Below are positions 1-8,700 of a stretch of 14,814 bases of DNA, in pieces. The notes beneath the pieces are model-generated. The model was not told the DNA's origin and did not search any database. It was given only the letters and a program-made list of their open reading frames with translations. The translations under genes were made by a program, and so were the position numbers. The stretch's first letter is position 1. Each line of letters starts with the position of its first letter. Location of the stretch: the NCBI GenBank assembly GCA_030917225.1, contig JAUPVD010000259.1, positions 1 to 14,814 on the forward strand, written 5' to 3'. Origin of the DNA: Pseudomonadota bacterium (GTDB taxonomy: Bacteria > Pseudomonadota > Gammaproteobacteria > Burkholderiales > Rhodocyclaceae).

Positions 1-143
1 AGCAGTTCGCGCAGGCGCTCGGCGATCCAGGCGCCGCCGCTGTAGATGCCGATCAGTGCCGTGTTCGGCCCAATCTGCGGGCGCAGCTGGTCGGCCAGTT
101 GGGCGCACTGCGCCTCGGCGTCAGGGAGTTGTGGGTTGGGCAT
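1..143 (-). CDS. pyrR: PyrR, bifunctional pyrimidine regulator / uracil phosphoribosyltransferase (5' part only)
   Basis: Reading leftward from the ATG at 143 gives 47 codons that run off the window edge. The peptide starts [12 protein letters not shown] and contains ALIGIYSGGAWIAERL (about residues 29-44). This matches the start of proteobacterial PyrR proteins, where an IxxGGxxxAERL stretch begins the phosphoribosyltransferase fold. In this family the protein converts uracil and PRPP to UMP; in Bacillus it also attenuates the pyr operon, but RNA binding is not established for most proteobacterial members. The PRPP-binding loop and active site lie outside the window. The start codon lies inside the 3' end of ruvX, so the two share 23 nt and are probably translationally coupled. 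The call rests on a short fragment plus the usual ruvX-pyrR neighbourhood. Confidence 0.8.
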   Translation of the reverse strand, partial: MPNPQLPDAEAQCAQLADQLRPQIGPNTALIGIYSGGAWIAERLREL

Positions 144-624
144 GGGCGTCGGCCTGTGGGTTGGCGTGAGGGTTTGCGAGAGTTTCGAAGTAGGTTTGCA
201 GGATCAGCTGGGCGGCCAGTGCGTCGACGTGGGCCTTGGCGCTCCTGGCATCGTGGCCGGTCTGACGCAGGCGATCTTCCGCCTCGACCGAACTCAGGCG
301 CTCGTCGGCGAAATCGACCGGCAGGCCGAAGCGGCCGTGCAGCTGGTTGGCGAAGCGGGTGCAGCGGGCGGTCATGCTGTGCGGCTCTCCGGCCAGGCTG
401 GTCGGCAGGCCGACCACCAGCCGGGTCGGTTTCCATTCGTCGATCAGCGCGGCGATGGCGGCGAAGCGCTCGGCGTTGGCCTGGGCGTGGATGACGGTGA
501 GCGGATGCGCCTGTTCCAGCAGGGTTTCGCCAACGGCCACACCGATGCGCTTTTCGCCGAAGTCGAAGGCCAATACGGTGCCGCAGGGGCCGGCTTGCGT
601 CGGCACCTTTTCGGCCTCACGCAT
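121..624 (-). CDS. ruvX: RuvX/YqgF family pre-16S rRNA nuclease
   Basis: This 167-residue protein has an RNase H-like resolvase fold. In E. coli YqgF takes part in 5' end maturation of 16S rRNA; the older name reflects a predicted Holliday-junction resolvase. Visible motifs are the first strand with the catalytic Asp, [15 protein letters not shown] (D21), then VVGLP (70-74), DERLSS (107-112, acidic E108) and [12 protein letters not shown] with the last acidic residue D134. All three expected acidic positions are present. The protein is longer than the roughly 138-residue E. coli version, with about 15 extra N-terminal residues and a low-complexity C-terminal tail ([17 protein letters not shown]). 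The ATG at 624 overlaps the yqgE stop by 8 nt and the stop lies inside pyrR, so it is the middle gene of a coupled operon. The start is supported mainly by that overlap. Confidence 0.93.
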   Translation of the reverse strand: MREAEKVPTQAGPCGTVLAFDFGEKRIGVAVGETLLEQAHPLTVIHAQANAERFAAIAALIDEWKPTRLVVGLPTSLAGEPHSMTARCTRFANQLHGRFGLPVDFADERLSSVEAEDRLRQTGHDARSAKAHVDALAAQLILQTYFETLANPHANPQADAHAQPTTP

Positions 625-1189
625 GTCCGGCGTCCTCCGCCAGATTGGCGAAGCTGATACCCAGCGCGTCCATCGCTGCCGGCAGGCGATCTTCGAAGGG
701 CATTCCGAACAGGATGTGCGGCTGTGCCGGCACGGTCAGCCAGGCGTTCTGGCCGAGTTCGTCCTCGAGTTGTCCGGCCGACCAGCCCGAGTAGCCAAGG
801 GTGACGATGATCTCGCTCGGGTCGCCTTCGTGACCCACCGACTGCAGAACGTCGCGCGAGCTGGTCAGTCCGATGTGCGAATTGACGGCCAGCGTCGATT
901 GCCAGCCACCGATCGGGCGATGCAGCACAAAGCCACGGTCGGTCTGCACTGGGCCACCGAAATAGACCGGCATGCGCTCGAAGCCGGCAGTTTCGAGCGG
1001 CACTTCCACTTTCTCGAAAAGTGCGGCCAACGTCATGTCGATCGGGCGGTTTACAATGACGCCAAGTGCCCCTTGGTCGTTGTGTTCGCAGTTATAGTCG
1101 AGGGTGCCGGAAAAATACGGGTCGGTCATCGCCGGCATGGCGATCAGGAAGTGATCGGTGAGGTCGCAGGACTGCGTGGTGGACTTCAT
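617..1189 (-). CDS. yqgE: YqgE/AlgH family protein (UPF0301)
   Basis: This 190-residue protein starts with the family signature: [10 protein letters not shown] (12-21), [15 protein letters not shown] (23-37), [10 protein letters not shown] (40-49), then [15 protein letters not shown] (76-90). The C-terminal half holds [14 protein letters not shown] (132-145) and [10 protein letters not shown] (160-169). The family is widespread in proteobacteria and nearly always lies beside ruvX, as here. Its molecular function is not settled; AlgH was named from an alginate regulation phenotype in Pseudomonas. The start at 1189 is favoured because the conserved HFLIAMP block begins at residue 13. No convincing Shine-Dalgarno lies upstream; a -10-like box ends only 6 nt before the ATG (see the promoter entry). 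The stop overlaps the ruvX start by 8 nt. Confidence 0.93.
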   Translation of the reverse strand: MKSTTQSCDLTDHFLIAMPAMTDPYFSGTLDYNCEHNDQGALGVIVNRPIDMTLAALFEKVEVPLETAGFERMPVYFGGPVQTDRGFVLHRPIGGWQSTLAVNSHIGLTSSRDVLQSVGHEGDPSEIIVTLGYSGWSAGQLEDELGQNAWLTVPAQPHILFGMPFEDRLPAAMDALGISFANLAEDAGHA

Positions 1190-1195
1190 GCCGGC

Positions 1196-1224
1196 ATTTT
1201 AATCCCCGCAGTAGCTTGAGACAA
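1196..1224 (-). promoter_or_regulatory. Candidate sigma-70 promoter for yqgE-ruvX-pyrR
   Basis: Read on the minus strand, TTGTCT (1224-1219) and TAAAAT (1201-1196) are separated by exactly 17 nt. They match 4/6 and 5/6 of the consensus hexamers. The -10 box ends 6 nt before the yqgE ATG, so transcription would start at or next to the start codon. A 10-bp perfect palindrome, ATGCCGGCAT (1188-1197), overlaps the start codon and the edge of the -10 box. This is pattern matching only. Confidence 0.4.
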
Positions 1225-1256
1225 ACTCGCGCGACAAACGAAGCAGAAAGAATTTC

Positions 1257-2690
1257 ATGACCAATCACGCTCTTCGCTCACTTGTCTGGTTCCGCCGCGA
1301 CCTGCGCGACACGGATCATGCTGCGTTGGCTGCAGCACTGGCCGATGGCGGTGCCGTCTATTGCGTCTTCGTGTTCGATTCGGGAATTCTCGAGGCCTTA
1401 CCGACTCGTGCGGACCGGCGTGTGGCTTTTATCCACGCTTCGCTGCTGGAGCTAGATGCGGCGCTGCGGGCCAGAGGGGGCGGGCTTCTGGTGCGTTACG
1501 GCGACCCATGTGCGGAAATTCCCCGTCTTGCTGAAGATCTGGCTGTCAGCCACGTGTACGTCAATCGCGACTACGAACCTCAGGCCAAGGCGCGTGATGC
1601 CGCTGTTTCTGCGGCGTTGGCGGAACAGGGTCGACAACTACTGGCTTTCCGCGATCAGGTGGTATTCGACGGTGACGAAGTGCTGACCCAGGCGGGCAGG
1701 CCCTATTCGGTCTTCACGCCCTACCGCAACGCATGGCTGAAGCGGCTGCACGAAACCGGCATTTCCGCGTTCGACAGCGCCAGTGGAATGTTGGCGCCTC
1801 CGCCCGTGGCCTCCGGAGTGCCAACGCTTGAGGAGATCGGTTTTGTTGCGCTTGATCTGCCCGTTCTCGGCGTACAGCCGGGCATGTCAGGTGCGCGCGG
1901 CCGTTTCGAAGAATTCTGCAATCGCCTGCCCCGCTACCGCGAACAACGGGATTTTCCAGCGGTGAAGGGGGTTTCCTACCTGTCGGTCCATCTGCGCTTC
2001 GGCACGATTTCGGTGCGCGAGCTGGTTGCCCACGCGCTGCATGTCGGTGGCGAAGGTGGCATGACCTGGCTTTCCGAACTGGTTTGGCGCGACTTCTATT
2101 TCATGATCCTCGATCGCTTTCCCCATGTCGTCGGCAACAGCTTCCGGCCGGAATACGATGCCATCGTCTGGGATGACTGGCCGGAAGGGCTGGCGGCGTG
2201 GCAGCAGGGGCGTACCGGCTATCCGCTGGTCGATGCGGCGATGCGCCAGATGGCGAGCAGTGGCTATATGCATAACCGCCTGCGCATGGTCGTCGCCTCG
2301 TTTCTGACCAAGGATCTGGGTATTGACTGGCGCTTGGGCGAGCGATGGTTTGCCGACAGCCTGATCGATTTCGACCTCTCCGCCAACAATGGTGGCTGGC
2401 AGTGGGCGGCCTCCACTGGCTGTGACGCGCAGCCGTGGTTCCGCATTTTCAATCCGGTGACGCAGTCCGAGAGATTCGACATGCAGGGGAAATTCATCCG
2501 CCGCTATGTGCCTGAACTGGCAGCCGTTCCCGACAAATGGGTGCATGCACCGTGGCGCATGCCGGCAGCGGTGCAGCAAAGCTGCGGGGTGGTGATCGGG
2601 AGGGATTGCCCGGCGCCGCTCGTCGATCACGACGAGGCCCGGCGCCGGACGCTGGCACGTTACGAGGTGGTGAAGAAACTCCGGGCGTAG
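1257..2690 (+). CDS. phrB: Deoxyribodipyrimidine photolyase (class I CPD photolyase)
   Basis: This 477-residue flavoprotein is expected to split UV-induced cyclobutane pyrimidine dimers using blue light. The N-terminal alpha/beta antenna domain opens with LVWFRRDLRDTDHAAL (9-24). E107 in YEPQAKARD aligns with the E. coli Glu that contacts the methenyltetrahydrofolate antenna. The FAD domain shows WRDFYF (277-282), GYPLVDAAMRQM (321-332), MHNRLRM (338-344) and the NNGGWQWAASTG block (377-388). The electron-transfer tryptophan triad of E. coli (W306, W359, W382) is matched by W305, W358 and W381, and the substrate-contacting W384 by W383. This favours a true photolyase over a cryptochrome. Length is normal (E. 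coli 472). It has only a weak purine-rich ribosome site (AGAAAGAA). It is divergent from yqgE and convergent with chpA, so it is probably a single-gene unit. CPD specificity is inferred. Confidence 0.95.
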   Translation: MTNHALRSLVWFRRDLRDTDHAALAAALADGGAVYCVFVFDSGILEALPTRADRRVAFIHASLLELDAALRARGGGLLVRYGDPCAEIPRLAEDLAVSHVYVNRDYEPQAKARDAAVSAALAEQGRQLLAFRDQVVFDGDEVLTQAGRPYSVFTPYRNAWLKRLHETGISAFDSASGMLAPPPVASGVPTLEEIGFVALDLPVLGVQPGMSGARGRFEEFCNRLPRYREQRDFPAVKGVSYLSVHLRFGTISVRELVAHALHVGGEGGMTWLSELVWRDFYFMILDRFPHVVGNSFRPEYDAIVWDDWPEGLAAWQQGRTGYPLVDAAMRQMASSGYMHNRLRMVVASFLTKDLGIDWRLGERWFADSLIDFDLSANNGGWQWAASTGCDAQPWFRIFNPVTQSERFDMQGKFIRRYVPELAAVPDKWVHAPWRMPAAVQQSCGVVIGRDCPAPLVDHDEARRRTLARYEVVKKLRA

Positions 2691-2708
2691 GGGTTCAGAC
2701 CGCCCGGA
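2680..2708. terminator. Possible bidirectional hairpin terminator between phrB and chpA
   Basis: CCGGGCG (2681-2687) is repeated inverted as CGCCCGG (2701-2707), with a 13-nt loop and one extra T-A pair outside (2680/2708). On the plus strand it is followed by ATTAATTT, on the minus strand by AGTTTC, so neither U-tract is strong. The left arm lies in the last codons of phrB, and the right arm directly abuts the chpA stop. With two genes converging on 18 bp, one shared hairpin is plausible. Function is inferred from position and symmetry. Confidence 0.45.
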
Positions 2709-5700
2709 TTAATTTGCCCGCTTGGACTTGGTGTATTCGCCGACCAGCTGCATCAATTCATCTTCCTGGTAAGGCTTGCCGAGGTAATTGTTAACCCCGA
2801 TTTCGAAAGCATAGTTGCGGTGCTTGTCGGCCGTACGCGAAGTAATCATGATGATCGGGATGTGCTTCAGCTTGGCATCGGCACGAACGTTCCGGGTCAG
2901 GTCGAAGCCATCCATGCGCGGCATTTCGATATCGACCAGCAGCACGTCCGGGGTGACGTCGAGCATCTGTTCCAGCGCATCGACGCCGTCCTTGGCGGTC
3001 AGTACCTGGTAGCCCTCGCGAGCCAGCAGGCGGCCGGTGATCTTGCGCACGGTCAGCGAGTCGTCCACCACCATCACCGTTGGCAAGGTCGAAACACTGT
3101 CGGCGGCTTCTGTCGGCGCATGCAGTGCCGTAGGTGCGGTTTCGGCGATATGGGCGACGCGCGCACGCGAGGACAGTGCCACCGGGTTCAGGATCAGCAC
3201 GACCTGACCGTCACCAAGCACCGTAGCGCCGTCGATACCGACAACGCGGGCAAGCTGCGGCCCGATGTTCTTGACGACGATTTCGCGGTTGCCCTGGAGT
3301 TCATCAACCTGCACGGCGATGCGCTGCAGACCGGAGCGCAGTAGCAGCACCCAGTACTGGCGTCGGGCTTCCGGCAAGGCGGTGGTGTCGCCAAGCAGAT
3401 GTGGCAGGAAACGGTACGGATACTTGTTGCCCAGCCATTCGGCCTCGCCTGCTTCGCGGACGCGGGCCAGGAAGACTTCCTTGAGTTCCAGCACCTGCTC
3501 GATCATCGAAGACGGAACGGCGTAAACGTGGGTGCCGACACGCACCAGCAGCGCTTGCGTCACAGCCAGTGTCAGCGGGATGTAGAGGCGGAAGGTCGAC
3601 CCCTTGCCGGCGGCTGAGTTGACTTCGATGCGGCCGCCCAGCTCGCCGATTTCTGTCTTGACCACGTCCATGCCGATGCCGCGACCGGCGATCTGGTTGA
3701 CCTCGGAAGCAGTCGAGAATCCCGGGGTGAAGATCAGCTTGATCAGCATCCCTTCGTCGGTGGCTTCATCGGTGGTGATCAGCCCGGCTTCGATGCCGCG
3801 GGCGCGGATGCGTTCGAAATTGAGACCGGCACCATCGTCGGCCATGGTCAGGATGATTTCGTTGCCTTCCTGCGCCAGTGTCAGCGAGACTTCGCCGATT
3901 TCCGTCTTGCCGGCAGCCAGGCGGGTGTCGCGACCTTCAAGGCCGTGGGCGACGGCGTTGCGCAGCAAGTGTTCGAGCGGTGCCCCGATCTTTTCCAGCA
4001 CCGACCGGTCGAGTTCGACCTGGCCGCCGCGGATTTCCAGGTTGGCGCGCTTGCCAAGTTCCTTCGCCGTCTGCCGCACGATGCGGTAGAGACGCTCGGC
4101 CTGGCTGGAGAACGGCACCATGCGCACCGACATCAGTTCCTGTTGCAGCTGGCGGTTCATCCGACTCTGCGCGAGGATGGCGGCGTTGGCATCGTCAAGG
4201 TTCTTGAGCAGGTTCTGCTGCACCGTGGCCACGTCGTTGACCGACTCGGCCATCATCCGCGTCAGTTCCTGGAAGCGGGTGAAGCGGTCGAATTCGAGCG
4301 GGTCGAAACCGGCCAGCTGCGGATCGGCCTGAGCCGTGTGCGCCTGCATTTGCGTCTCGGCCTGAATTTCAATGTCGCGCAACTGGCGACGCAGACGAAT
4401 GACGTTTTCCGTCAGATCGAGCAGCGAGCCTTTGAGGCCGATCATTTCGCCCTCGATCCGGGCGCGGGCGATCGAAAGTTCGCCCGCCTCGTTGACCAGT
4501 TGGTCAACCAGGTCGGCACGAACGCGCAGCATTGCCCGCTGGGCAGCGGATTCTTCTGCTGCCTCGACAGGCACCATGCCGGCGACGTCGACGACAGTCG
4601 CGGTACGAATTTCCTGAGTTGCGGCCGCTGTTTGTTCGCCTGGTTCGGCAACTTCTTCGGTATTTGCCGGCACCTCCAGCGATTCGCCGCGCTGGAGGCG
4701 TTCAACGATCTGGATGACGCTGTCGAAGGTGGTCTCGATTTCTTCGATGAGGTCTGCCGTTGCGCCGCCGGTCTTGTTGGCGTGCTCGACCCGGGATTCG
4801 ATGACGTGAGTGATTTCACCCAGGGTCATGGCGCCGGCCATCCGGGCACTGCCCTTCAGCGTGTGGAACAGGCGGTGCAGCGCACGTGCGGCTTCAGTGT
4901 CAGCCGGGTTGGCGTGCCATGTGCGCAGGTTTTCGGTGATCGAAACCGTCAGTTCGGCCGCTTCTTCAAGGAAAATCGGCAGCAGTTGTTCGTCGAGATC
5001 GTCCTTGATGCCGGTCAGATCGACCTGGATCGCCGTTGCCGCCACCGCAGGCGCACGAACCGGCTCGACTGCAGGGGAAAGATCAACGGGTAGCGCCTCT
5101 TCTGCCTCGACTTCGGCAACATGCACCGGTGGCGGGTACAACTGTTCGAGGGCGTCGACGAGATGCGGCGCGGCGGCAGGGATCCGTTTGTCGGCGACGT
5201 TGGCCACCATCAGTTCCAGCGCGGCGATGGTCTGGCGCAGGACTTCGATGGCGCCGATGCTGTCGGCCTGATCCGTTGTTTCCCTGCGCAGCAGGGTGTG
5301 TTCGAGCGTGGCACCCAGTCGGTTCACATCCGACAGCCCGACCGTTCCGGAAATGCCGGCGAGGGTATGGGCGGCGCGTGCCATCGCATGCGCCGTCGGC
5401 AGGGTCGGGTCATTTTCCAGAATGCCGAACTCGCGCTGTAGCGTGGCGAGATGGCTGCGCGCTTCTTCCAGGAAGATTTCGTAGAGCGTGGGCGAGATGT
5501 TCAGCGGGTTTTCGGGCTCTGCCGGAGCTTCGATTGCTTCAACAAATTCTGCCGAGGTCTCGGGTGTCGATAGCTCTATTGCTTCGGCGACAGGCGCTTC
5601 GACAATTGGCGCCATTTCGGCGGTGGGTTCGTCCGGGTTTTCTGCGGGAACTTCCGGCAGGTCGGCCAACGCAATGGTTTCTTCAACCAGCGACCCGGCG

Positions 5701-8700
5701 TCAGCAGCGGGCGGCGCCTCAAGGTCGAGCCCGAAATCGTCATCCAGCGACAGTGGCGCGATATCGATGCTCTCAGCGGGGGCAGCAGGTGGTTCCGGGA
5801 TCTCGAACTTCGGTAGAACCTGGGTCGCACTGCTGTCGTAGGCGATGTCATTGGCTGGCGAGGCATCCAGCGACAACAGCGGCATGTCGACGTCTTCGAC
5901 GGCAACGGCTGCTGGCGCCGGCTTTTCGGCTTCGCCGAAATGACCGAGAACCACCGTTGCCGATGCGCCGGCGAACATCTCATCCTCTGCCGATGAGGGG
6001 GCGGGAGATTCGTCGCCAAGCGCAAGCGGCGGCAGGTCGACACTCTCGATCACTTCGATCGGAGGCGGGGCTTCCTGTTCGGCAAAGTGGCCGAGCACCA
6101 TGGTGGCCCCTGCGCCTTCGAACATTTCTTCTTCGGCCGACATGGCTGCAGGCGATTCGTTGCCGAGCGGCAGCGGCGGCATGTCGACACATTCGATCGT
6201 CTCGATCGGTTCAGGTGGTTCATCCCTGCCGAAATTGCCGAGGACAAGGGTGGCTGTAGCTTCGTCGAACGTCTCGTCCTGTTCTTCTGGCGCAGTAGCG
6301 GTGGCCGCGGGGGGCGGTGGCGGCACAGCAGGAACAGCGGGTGCCGCTGGCGCTTCTCCGCCAATACGCAGGGATTCGGCAAGGGCAACCAGTGCGCTGG
6401 CATCGGGTATCGGGACGCTGCGATCTTCCAGATGTTCGACCCAGGCTGAAAATACGCTATGGCCCTGGTCAACCATGTCGAAAACCGGCGGCGTCAATTC
6501 CAGTTCCTGGCGCAGCCAGAGATTGAGCACCTGCTCAATGCCCCAGGACACTTCGCCCAGATCACGCAGGCCAACCATGCGGCCGGAACCCTTCAGCGTG
6601 TGGAAGGAACGGCGGATGTTGGTCAGGACTTCGCTGTTGTGCGGCTGGCCGCGTAGCAGTGCCAGGTTGCTGCCAACCGCCTCAAGGACTTCCTTGGCTT
6701 CTTCGATGAAGATGGCCAGCAGTTCGGCATCGAGTTCTTCCTCTTCGGCTTGCGCCAGTTGCAAGGTCTCCGCCGACGGTTGTGGCGCTTCTGCTGTTTG
6801 CTGCTTGAGACTCGCGATGGCGGCGTCGATGGCCGGGGCTTCGGCGCCAGCGTCGAGTGCCGATAGCGCAGCCTTGGCCTGTTGGCCGAGGGCACTGTCG
6901 GCAACAAGGTCGGCATCCTGCTTCAGTGTTTCGAGGTTCTGCTTGAGTTCCTGGCGCAGCCCTTCATCGGTGGGCTGATCCTTCAGCGCCATCAGCAAGG
7001 CCTGCGTTTCGCGCTTGGATTGTTCGAGCTCCTGTTCGACCGTTGTTTCCGGTGCCTCTTCGTCCTTGGCCTGTGGCTCGGCCTTCATGGCACGCGTGAA
7101 TTCGGCGAAATCGGTGGCGCCATGCTGCATGGCGTCGATATAGAAACCGAGCGCCGACAGGCGGTCGGCCACATGCTCGAAATCGGCTTCGTCGGGGGTA
7201 TAGGCTTCTGCGGCGAAACGGCGAATGTCTGCTTCGCACTCGCGCAGCGTGTCGACGGCTGCGTTCTGCCCCATGATCATCAGCGCGCCGACGATTTGGC
7301 GCATTGGCGTATCGAGCGTTGCCAGGTCGCCCCGCTTGTCCGCGTCGCGGAAGAAACCGTCGAGCACCTGCTCGATTTGGGCGAGGTTGTTCTGGATTTC
7401 CTTGGCGACTTGCCCGACGAGGAGTTTTTCCTGGGCCTGCCGCGACATTTCGTCGAGCAACGGTATTTCCGAACCCAGCTCGGGCGGGTTGTCTGCAAGG
7501 AAGCCATGCAGGCGTGCCACCATGACGTCGACCTGGTGGGCGAAATCACCGCCGAGACGCGAGAAGTTCTCCTGCGCATTCTGTGCCAACAGGATCGCCG
7601 TGGCGATTTCCATGGCCAGCGCTTCGGAATGGCGTGCCGGCTTTTCGGCCAGCCAACTGGCGGCATTGGCGATGGCTTGCGTCAGGCGGCGGTAGTCGGT
7701 TTGCCCCAGCTGCTCGACCGCCTGATGCACGCTTGCCGTCTGGTCGCGGAAGGCATGCAGGGCTTGTGCCGTGCCAGCGCAGAACCTGTTCCAGGATTCC
7801 TCGGCGGCAGCAATCGCTTCGCGCAGGCGACGGCGCTGCGCCTCCTGAGGTGCAGCTTCGGCGGTTGTCTCGGACAGAACGTTATCGAGCTGGTAGGTGC
7901 CCTTGACCTGGCGCACCAGATCGCTGCCGCTCTCTGCTTGCGCAACGTAGTAGAGGGCATCGCGCATCAGCCGCTCGGCGACATTCTTCGATCCTTCGAG
8001 CAAGCGGCGAATCTGCAGGTCGATGCGGGCGCACAATTGCTTGACGTCTACTTCGGCTGGCAGGGCTCCCTCTGAAAGGGCGGTCAGCATGCCGGTGGCA
8101 ACCCACCAGAAGGCGCGGGCGGAAGCGAGTTCCTGCGTTGCTTCGACCTGCCGGGTAGCGGCCAGCATCTCACTGACGCCGCTGCGGTCGGTCGGATTGC
8201 GCAGCCACGCCAGCAGGCCGCGTTGGAAGCGTGCGCGCTGCGTGCGCAGCAGAGTTTGCAGTGCGCCGGGCGACATCGGTTGCACAGTGGCGCGTCGTGG
8301 CGGACGCAGGCTCAGGTCGGGGAAGAACAAATCGGTGGCCGAAATCCGCTTCTGGCCACGGGCGGCAAGAATCTGGCCATACAGTGGCATCAGCCGCAGC
8401 GGCTGGTTCGGTTCGCCGTTGATCAGATCGTCCAGATAGTGGCGAATCGCATCCAGCGCCGCCTTGATCAGGGTTGCACCGGCGGCATCCGCAGCTACCT
8501 TCTGCTGCTCGAAATCATCGAGCAGCCCTTCGAGGGCGTCGGTGAACTGGGTGACACCATCCAGTCCGACGATGGCCAACGCACCGCGAACCTGGTGCAG
8601 GTGGGTTCGGCAGAACTTGAGCTGGGTGGCATCGCCGTTGGCCGCGAACTGTGCCAGTGCTTCACCGGCGCGATCCAGTGCAAGATCAATCTCACTCTTG

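Noticed and set aside
347..1219. Plus-strand frame (290 codons) opposite ruvX and yqgE
   Set aside because: Antisense to two conserved genes and without any family signature.
1257..2690. Cryptochrome-type light sensor wired to the pilus pathway
   Set aside because: The Trp triad, the substrate-contact Trp and normal length all fit a repair photolyase. The gene is convergent with chpA, not in its operon, so adjacency alone does not support a signalling link.
3945..5093. Long plus-strand open frame (382 codons) opposite chpA
   Set aside because: It lies antisense to the CheA core and Hpt domains of ChpA, shows no recognisable domain and is explained by codon bias in a GC-rich gene.
5036..6259. 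Plus-strand Arg/Pro-rich frame (407 codons) over the ChpA linker
   Set aside because: It is the antisense reading of the Ala/Glu/Pro repeat linker; low complexity, no fold and no ribosome site.
5736..6281. CRISPR array or non-coding minisatellite
   Set aside because: The repeats are long, diverged, in frame and inside an intact kinase gene; no short identical direct repeats or cas genes are present.
6882..8075. Long plus-strand open frame (397 codons) opposite the chpA N-terminal half
   Set aside because: It is a shadow of the ChpA reading frame; the composition (many His, Cys, Arg) and absence of motifs argue against a protein.
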